Assembly: GCA_014825775.1 (NCBI GenBank)
Contig: MVAQ01000018.1
Coordinates: 62,001-126,000, forward strand
Length of the DNA: 64,000 bases
Direction: 5' to 3'
DNA from: Krasilnikovozyma curviuscula
Lineage: Eukaryota > Basidiomycota > Tremellomycetes > Cystofilobasidiales > Mrakiaceae
Positions 57,381 through 64,000 of this stretch are shown one piece after another; position 1 is the stretch's first letter; every line of letters begins with the position of its first letter. Position numbers and translations under genes: made by a program. Below the pieces are notes generated by a model. The model saw nothing but the letters and a program-made list of their open reading frames with translations, had not been told where the DNA came from and did not search any database.

Positions 57381-58197
57381 TTCGTTTTGTAAACAAAGTG
57401 GAAGGAGCCCCAAGCCCAAGAAAGGCCTCTCGGACAGCTAAGAAGTAGCAGAAGGTACGGTTGACCCGATCTCCTTGAGTACCCTGATATGGAAAATTTC
57501 GAGAAATGTGCGAGATGGTGGGTGTTGAACGAAAACCTTGGAACCTTCGACAAATACGAAAGTCACTCGAAGGAAAATCACGCCAGCATCACGAAACACC
57601 TAACGAACACTCCTGACCGTGGAAAACCCTCTTCTTGGCTAAATCGAAGGTTCTTGCCGCTTACGTTCAAACAGGAGAAGGTTCCATTATACCTTTCTGG
57701 AAGCAAACAATAGCAGAGAATCTTCCTCGAGGCATCGCGAGAGCGAACCGCGCGCGGAGGACCTCAGCTCCGTCCGAGGTGTCCAATCGTGCAAAGCAAA
57801 CAGTGGAACAATCTTGAGTTGACTATAACAAGAATAGTAATCATTGCAAGGCCATAAAGAACTGATCAAACCATATAACTGTACAGAGGAAACAAAAGGG
57901 AAAGACACCAGGAAAGACCACACGTTCCTCGGTTCGCAACCATCGTCCATCAACAAATGATCGACCGCTCTAACTACTCTAATCTGGCACAAGGAGATGG
58001 AGAGGGTGGATCTTCTGAACGGTGTGGCACTAAGTGATATAAGAGCTAGAAACATGGTGAAGCACATCGACGGCAATTCTAATCACCAGACCAAGTCAGT
58101 CAACAGCAACCAGGTGAGTCTTGGCGTCCAAGCTTTGGATTGAGGTGGATAACAGTCGACGACGTACTTAAAAAAAGCGACGAAAAGAGCTGCGCTG
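57381..58197. other. Intergenic
   Basis: Promoter of the KEN-box gene and 3' side of the BSD gene. No gene recognised. Confidence 0.45.
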
Positions 58198-60101
58198 TTA
58201 CTCCCAATCGGAGTCCTCATCTTCATCTGCTGCAGTAGGAGCTGCTTCCTTGGCAGGGGCCGCCTTCTTCTCGTCTTTCGCAACCGCAGCTAATCCGTTA
58301 TCAGTGTTACCACTCAAAACACCTCCTTGTTCAGAAACCAAGTCGTAGCTCTCCTCACTGTCTCTAGGAGAATCAGCTGCTGAGCCTCTCGGCTTGAGGG
58401 TCGCCGTCGCGGCGGAGGCAGCGTTGGTGGTAGCTGGAGTAGGTGTGGCAGGTGTAGCCTGTGGCACAGTTGAGAATGATGGAAGTTTAGGAGTGACTGG
58501 CTTGTCTTCTTCTTCGTCGGCATCCCAGGAAAAGTCGTCGTCCTTTTGCTCAACCTGGGAAGCGATGACTGCTTGACGTCGCTGTTCGTCCTTCTCGATC
58601 TGGATGATGACGGGATCAGATATTGCTCGATCAAACAATGAATATAAAGGGCTTACTTGATCGATTCTGAAGAAGTATCGTGTCCAGAAAGCTTGCTTCG
58701 TCATTTGAGAAGGAACTGCATCCACAAAACAACTGATCAGTAACAAATCAACCTTGAGTTTGCAAAACTGAGTAAGCTACTGACCAAGTTCATCTCTAGT
58801 CGCCTTTAACAACTCGACACCTTCTCCCATTGGTCCCAGCTCAGCCCAGGTCTTTGCCGTCCAATCGTCGCCTTCGATCCCGCCCTTAGCCTCCACATCC
58901 TCCTTCAGCCACTTCTCGAAGTCAATCTTCGACTGCTCATCCTCAGCTGGGTCTACCAAAAAGATTGCCTTGTTGCCCCTTAACTGCCTCATCAATGCGT
59001 CCTTTCTCCTCGCTCGGACTGCAACCTGGTCTAATCCAGTCAGGGCAGCAACTTGAGCATCTGACTTGTCAAAGAGGACTTTGCCTGTTTGACGGTCGAC
59101 CGTTGGTAAAGTCCAAACATCTGAACCATCCCATGAGACACCAGCGGATTCGCCGCCCTCTGGTGGAACCACCTTGACGGCTTCTTTCAAGTATTCCCCA
59201 GCTTCCTTCAACCCAACAGTCGCTTTATTGAAGTATACCTCTGCAAACTTCTCGGCGTCTTCTAGATGAAGAGCGCTGTCTAGCTTCTGCAAGTTGTCGT
59301 TCAACGACTTCTGAATCGATTTCAGGTCGAGGTTCGGGTTCTTGGCGACGGCTTCCTTGAGGTTCTTCTGGACGGCTGCTGTGGATGATTTAAGCTGAGC
59401 CTGCCAGCTGGAGAAGAGTTCGGACGCGTTGACACCTGCTGCTGAGGCTGCTACGGTTATTGAGTCTCCCACAGGAGCAGTGGCCGCATCATGGTCCACT
59501 TCTTTGGATTTGCCTTTGACATCGACTGGTGCTGGTGCTGGTGGGGAAGGAGGACGGTAGACTGGCATCAAGCCGTCTGCGAAGGCTCCTGATGCAAATC
59601 CACCTGAGCTCATAGTTCCTGATTGAGCTTCGGCCGCTTGAGCTTGCAGTCGATGAAGCTCCGTCTGAGCTTGAGCAAGACCTGAAGAGATGTCCTTCCT
59701 CGCTTCTTCTAGCATAGGAGCAACCTATACAGCGGCCAACATGAGAATATCATCAGCACTAGCGTTGGATTAACGAGCTGTCTCCATCCGAAGAGATAGC
59801 AAAAGGCAAAAAGGAAACGTACCTGCTTCGTTACTGACCCCCAGAAACCCCTCAAGTTGCCCAGTACCTGTGTGACCTCAGCCTCTAACGCATTCCCCTT
59901 CTTTGCGGTGCTAGATGCTGTCGATGCCTCGGCAGCTGGTGTGCTATCAGCCGCAGATGGTTCAGGCGCGACGAGAGCAGAAGAAGTTGCAGCAGGGCCC
60001 TCTGTCGCAGCATCCATTGAGGCTGATGCGGCCGTTGAAGCTGCGGTAGGGGTTGAAGCTCCTGATGTTGGTACAAATGCTGAATCTGTTGCTGGATCCA
60101 T
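58198..60101 (-). CDS. BSD-domain protein (BSDC1-like)
   Basis: Function of the family is little known; BSD domains occur in TFIIH p62 and synapse-associated proteins. Start 60101 (MDPATDSAFVPTSGASTPT), Ala/Ser/Thr-rich N-terminus, then LEAEVTQVLGNLRGFWGSVT with a helical/amphipathic region KNLKEAVAKNPNLDLKSIQK and VYFNKATVGLKEAGEYLKEA. The BSD domain is in the middle-to-C-terminal part: RKDALMRQLRGNKAIFLVDP, FEKWLKEDVEA, TRDELVPSQMTKQAFWTRYF with the diagnostic FW...YF pair. The tail is acidic (DDDFSWDADEEEDK, ending DEDEDSDWE) and Ala/Pro/Thr-rich. Three or so introns. Confidence 0.88.
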
Positions 60102-60506
60102 CGTAAAGGAATTGAATCTGGCTTTGAAAGTTCGAAGCTAGCACGGACAATCAGCAGCGTCCTTGACGCAACAACTTTGGCCACCAAGAAGAATTTCAAC
60201 AGGAGAAGCTGCTGGACTTATACGTTTACTTTGGAAATAAAGAGGGTATTCCCTCACGTTCGGGTCTCTGATCTGACTTTGATGTTGGCTGATACCGACA
60301 CGCAGGCGGGAGGACTGGGAGAGGTTCAAATCACGAGAAGGTCTGAGCTTGACAATGGAGATTCAAGAAGAGTACAGTTTCATAGTGGAGACGGAGAAAA
60401 ATGCTGAGCTTGCAATCCGTCAAGTTGAACAGAGGGGTACATATCTATTAAATAGCTATAAAGTGGTGATTATGAGCCGATATAGGTAAGGTTGTAAATG
60501 CCAAAT
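60102..60506. other. Intergenic
   Basis: BSD gene promoter and MFS 3' end. No gene recognised. Confidence 0.45.
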
Positions 60507-62569
60507 TTACGATTGAGCAGAGGCATTAGAATCAAGCTGAGGGGTCTCCTCATCCACTACTTTTGGGGAGCGGTAGAGAGAGACGAACAAGATGAGAATG
60601 ACGCCTGTGAACGCAAGGAGCATCCAGAAACTGTATTGAGATCCTCGCCAGACTGTTATATCTGCTCCACTGAAAGAACCGAAGAGGCCCTGCTGGATCG
60701 AGAGCGCAATGACGGCGCCGACTAGAGCAAGGTTGAAGAAAGGAGGGCGGCGCCTGTTAAATTTGTTGAAGCAGTCGTCGGTGCGAAGACACTGGCTCAC
60801 CTTGGAGGATCACGTTGAACCAAGCTCCAGATACACCTGCCATCTCCGGCGGAGTAGACATGATAAGACCGACGGTCGCACTAAGATATGCCATCATCGC
60901 ACCTGCAACCGTAAATAACGATCAGCGTCTGTGTTGCCATTATAAGCAGAGAGGTCTCTGGACTTACCAAAAGAGAGGATGATGAACCCAGGGAACAAGA
61001 ATCGCCAGTAGTGCTTTCCACCTCCACCATTAGATTCAGCTATCAAGATGATCCCAACGGCGGCCACTAAATGAGTCCCTTCGTTAATGTTGGCGAACGA
61101 GGAGACGATGACTGATCAGAAACTTACAGATCAATCCAAGAATGACTGTATATTTTGGTCTACTCAGTACAGATGGAACAGCAGTAGCCAGCATTCCAAA
61201 GGCAAGACCAGCTATTCCTTGGGGCAACACACGCACAGCAGAGAGAATAGCGGAGTGACCAAGCGCGCTCTGAGAGAAGGTCGACAACTGCGTCTGGGAA
61301 GCAGCCCAGACAGCGTAAGGAATGAGAGCGACGATTCCCCAAACGAAGAAATTTGGAATTTTCCATGTGGAGCTTGGCAGGATGGCCATGTCGAGAGGCA
61401 GACGGGATTCTAGCAGGTACAAACATCATCAGTACGTATACGCCAATCCATGATGATTGAAAGAGAGGTTTACCATAGATGAAGAATGCAGGAAAGCCAA
61501 CAACGGAAATAAAGAAAGGAGCCAAGAATCCAGCGCTTCTCCAGCCCTTGATGTTACCCTCAGTCAGCGAGAGAATGAACAAGATGAGGGTGATCAGAAT
61601 GATAAGGGACCCGAGTACATCGAGCTTCTTCCATCGAGGGCTGGAGGTTGAGTCACGCTTATGGGATGGTGCTGCCTGGAGAAGGTACCACGCAAGAGTG
61701 GTGAGCGGAATGACGACAATGGCAATGAATCTGTAAATCCACTTCCAGCTGAGCAAAGACGAAAAGACGAATTTAAGGTCAAAATATCCTTCGAAATCAG
61801 AAGATAAATTAGGCTCACCTAGCCAACATCAAAATTCCCGCAAACAACACCCCGATGATGTTACCAACAGCGCCCGAGAGCTGGAAGATACCCAGATATT
61901 TCTGTTGATCTGCAGGGTTGGGGAAGAGATGGATGATGATGTTGATTGCGGATGGGATGGTCAAGCTGCCAAAAATGCCAGACACGGCCCGTAAGACCAA
62001 GAATGCGTACTTGTTGGTAGCGAAGCTGATTCCAATGGAGATGATACCCAGACCAAGAAACCCAGTCAGGAAGAGTTTCTGAGGTGAGTACAGGTCTGCG
62101 AGACGTCCAGACAGGAGCAAGAACGACGCAAAGGTAAGGGAGTATGAAGTGATGATCTGGAAATCCAACTCCAGTCAGAATCCTGCGGTTGTAAGGAGTA
62201 ACAAGATGAAAGACGTACCCAAGCTGATGACTCTAGCCCTAGATCAGTTTCTTCTGCGATGGCGCTGGTCGCAATAAAACAAGAAGAGACCGACATGATA
62301 TCGACAACTGCCCATGAAAGTGTGTCAGATCCAAGTGTAAAAGAAAAAAAATTGAAAAGCAATTCACATTGGGCTAGCGAGAATACAATCAACAAGATCA
62401 TTTTCTTTCCCATCGAGAGAGTAGCGAGAGAGCTATCGACATTGCCGCTTTCCAGCTGTTGACTCTCCACGTCAGATTCTTGTTTCATGTCAGGCTTGGC
62501 GCCTTCAGATGGCTGAAGGGCTTCAGTAGCTAGTGTTCGTGATGAACTTGAAGCGGTGTTGGCTGACAT
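60507..62569 (-). CDS. Major facilitator superfamily transporter, DHA2-like (Atr1 type)
   Basis: Plasma-membrane or vacuolar proton antiporter, probably drug or toxicant efflux. Start 62569 (MSANTASSSSRTLATEAL), hydrophilic N-tail, TM1 MILLIVFSLAQ, then SSAW(V) to IITSYSLTFASFLLLSGRLA with the G-R-L-A-D motif A, FLVLRAVSGIFGSLTIPSAI (motif C-like), LSGAVGNIIGVLFAGILM, SWKWIYRFIAIVVIPL, and later helices to GFIILSFGAMMAYLSATVGL. Last exon starts GAPPSFFNLALVGAVIALSI and contains GLFGSFSGADITVWRGSQ, ending SNASAQS. The helix pattern is of the 14-TM DHA2 kind. About nine introns. A broken relative of its last exon lies at 11084-11291. Confidence 0.9.
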
Positions 62570-62990
62570 TGTGAGCGATGTGAGTAAAAGCGGAAGAGGT
62601 TGTGGGAGAAGGTGAGGTGATGAAGCGAGGAGTAGATTCTTGCTTTATTAACAGACTTTATATGGCATAGTGCTTCCCTCGTTACCAATCGCGAGATAAA
62701 GTTCCTCGGTCTTTGGGTAAGGGTAGATCGACGAGCGAGGTTGATAAGCAGAGCGCTTGCTGGTTCGGGCTTGGATGTCTCATGCTTCTGTAATCGAACC
62801 ACAAAATTTGTCTTCCTCAGCACTAGAAGAGAGAAATGCTGATACGCTAGGCTAGTAGAATGATCGAGAAAGGGAAACCCACCTAGGAAGCCCGGTGTGC
62901 AGTGGAGAGGAACCTTTGGGGAGGCGCGGCGTCCGCGGACGCAAACAGCAACTCAACGTGTTGGCCCTTCCCCTTCCCCAAGAGAAAGAA
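62570..62990. other. Intergenic
   Basis: MFS promoter and F-box 3' side. No gene recognised. Confidence 0.45.
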
Positions 62991-63722
62991 CTACGAGCTA
63001 ACCAGTGCAGCTTGTGGAGCTTCAGACCTTCCTTTCTTCTTCACCTCATCTCGAAATTCAAACTTCGCAACCATCCCCCTCGGCGCATGAGCCTCAACGC
63101 ACAAGCGATCAGGAACAGACACCTTCAGTTGAGGATGCATCTGATTGATAAACTTCAAGCAGTGGGTATTGAAGTAGACCTGTGAGTGCTGGGAGGCGAC
63201 GTACACCAGGCGCAGATGGGGGAAATTTGTGAGGACGGGAAGGAGCTCAAGGCAGGATTCTCGGGCGAAGGAGCTGATGGTACATGATCTTTCCAGACAT
63301 CCAGCAAGGAGCATCAGCATTTTGGAGTTAATGATACCGAGGAAACGAAGATTAGAGGCTCACACCACAAGGCTTTTGAAGTACTGACTCTTTTGCAAGA
63401 GATTCGTCACCTGCTGGTCCTCCTGCCAATCTGGAATCCTAGCGGCATTCTTGCCCAGCGTCCTAGATTTTCTTGTCGACACAGGTTCCGAGTGCTCCCA
63501 TCCAAAGTGAAGGTGAGCCAAAGCGATCGGGGCGGTGAGGTTTCGAATCGTCCAGCTGGTTGCTGTGAGGGTAAGGAGGTCTTTCTTGCCTGATTGGATG
63601 TGTCGAGGAATATCTTCAGAGAGTATGATTAGGTTCGAGATGATTTTGAGGAATATTTCCGTTGGAAGCTGCTCGAGGTAGCATGGACCCTTAGGCCTGT
63701 CCTGATACCAGGACATCAGCAA
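62991..63722 (-). CDS. F-box domain protein
   Basis: Probable SCF substrate receptor. F-box near the N-terminus: YLEQLPTEIFLKIISNLIIL and TLTATSWTIRNLTAPIALAH. Exon 1 (63722 down to about 63360) ends YFKSLVV and joins SFARESCLELLPVLTNFPHL through a GTGAGC intron, giving an LRR-like strand (RLVYVASQ). The C-terminus is VAKFEFRDEVKKKG..ALVSS-stop. About 210 aa, short for the class, so it may be missing sequence or be a recent shortened family member. It is not obviously related to the F-box gene at 3.1-4.4 kb beyond the domain itself. Confidence 0.6.
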
Positions 63723-64000
63723 GAGCAGATTCGTTTCGGACTGAGATTAAACGTACTCACAAGGTTCTAGAGGTAGAGCTACTGTTACCCATTAGTACGT
63801 GGTCTCGAATTTCTAGACTGATAGTTAACACACAGAGGAAGGATGAACGAGCGCCGGCGTCCCAGGTGAGGCGACGGACACTGGTCAAGCTTGCATTCTT
63901 CGTACGTGGTGAAATCAGTCTGGACCAGTCTGTAAAATAACAAGTAGCATATATCCGTCGTTCGTAAAGGTCTCTTCTCCTCCATCTCATCTCCAGCATT
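63723..64000 (-). other. Open minus-strand frame running off the right edge
   Basis: A minus-strand frame is open from 63757 to the window edge (RDLYERRIYATCYFTDWSRL). It could be the 3' end of a neighbouring gene or an upstream exon. Too short to call. Confidence 0.3.

Overview
This is intron-dense nuclear DNA from a basidiomycete fungus. Introns are mostly 50-90 nt with GT..AG ends and CTRAY branch sites, nearly every gene has several, and the gene set (a DUF6534 membrane protein, Chs5, Zn2Cys6 regulator, Ctr copper transporter, vWA protein) fits Tremellomycetes (Cryptococcus/Kwoniella/Tremella relatives). The genus is my inference. I saw no virus, transposon, CRISPR array, tRNA or rRNA. 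All splice models were made by eye. For eight genes I added up every exon and the reading frame closed exactly, which is stated where it applies.

Layout. 0-11 kb: 3' part of complex I subunit NDUFS7; an aryl-alcohol-dehydrogenase-like aldo/keto reductase; an F-box protein; an 847-aa Zn2Cys6 transcription factor; mitochondrial ETF-ubiquinone oxidoreductase, followed by a broken C-terminal fragment of an MFS transporter. 11.6-25 kb: secreted, probably GPI-anchored GH88/GH105-like glycosidase; FAD monooxygenase; vWA-domain protein; oligoribonuclease; endopolyphosphatase. 25-35 kb: cyclopropane-fatty-acid-synthase-like methyltransferase, divergent from a serine beta-lactamase-fold hydrolase; Chs5 (exomer scaffold); imidazolonepropionase-like amidohydrolase. 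35-49 kb: Ser/Pro-rich protein, pirin, DUF6534 membrane protein, Cdc123, ribosomal protein uS3, Mak21/Noc1. 49-64 kb: Ctr copper transporter, DHHC palmitoyltransferase, Derlin, a small KEN-box protein, a BSD-domain protein, an MFS (DHA2-type) transporter, and an F-box protein near the right edge.

The genes are ordinary, independently transcribed housekeeping and accessory genes. There is no operon-like logic and no evident biosynthetic cluster. Loose themes are mitochondrial electron transfer (NDUFS7, ETF-QO), ribosome and translation supply (uS3, Mak21, Cdc123), ER/Golgi/vacuole function (Derlin, Chs5, DHHC enzyme, endopolyphosphatase), and nutrient or toxin transport (Ctr, MFS).

The most striking signal is exon architecture. 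At least ten coding exons of 22 nt or less can be placed, including one in the oligoribonuclease gene that is best explained as a single-nucleotide exon at 20417. Other points of interest are a 30-residue internal repeat in the Chs5 tail, an acidic/poly-lysine (PASK-like) tract inside the endopolyphosphatase, and the MFS relic near 11.1 kb related to the intact gene at 60.5 kb.
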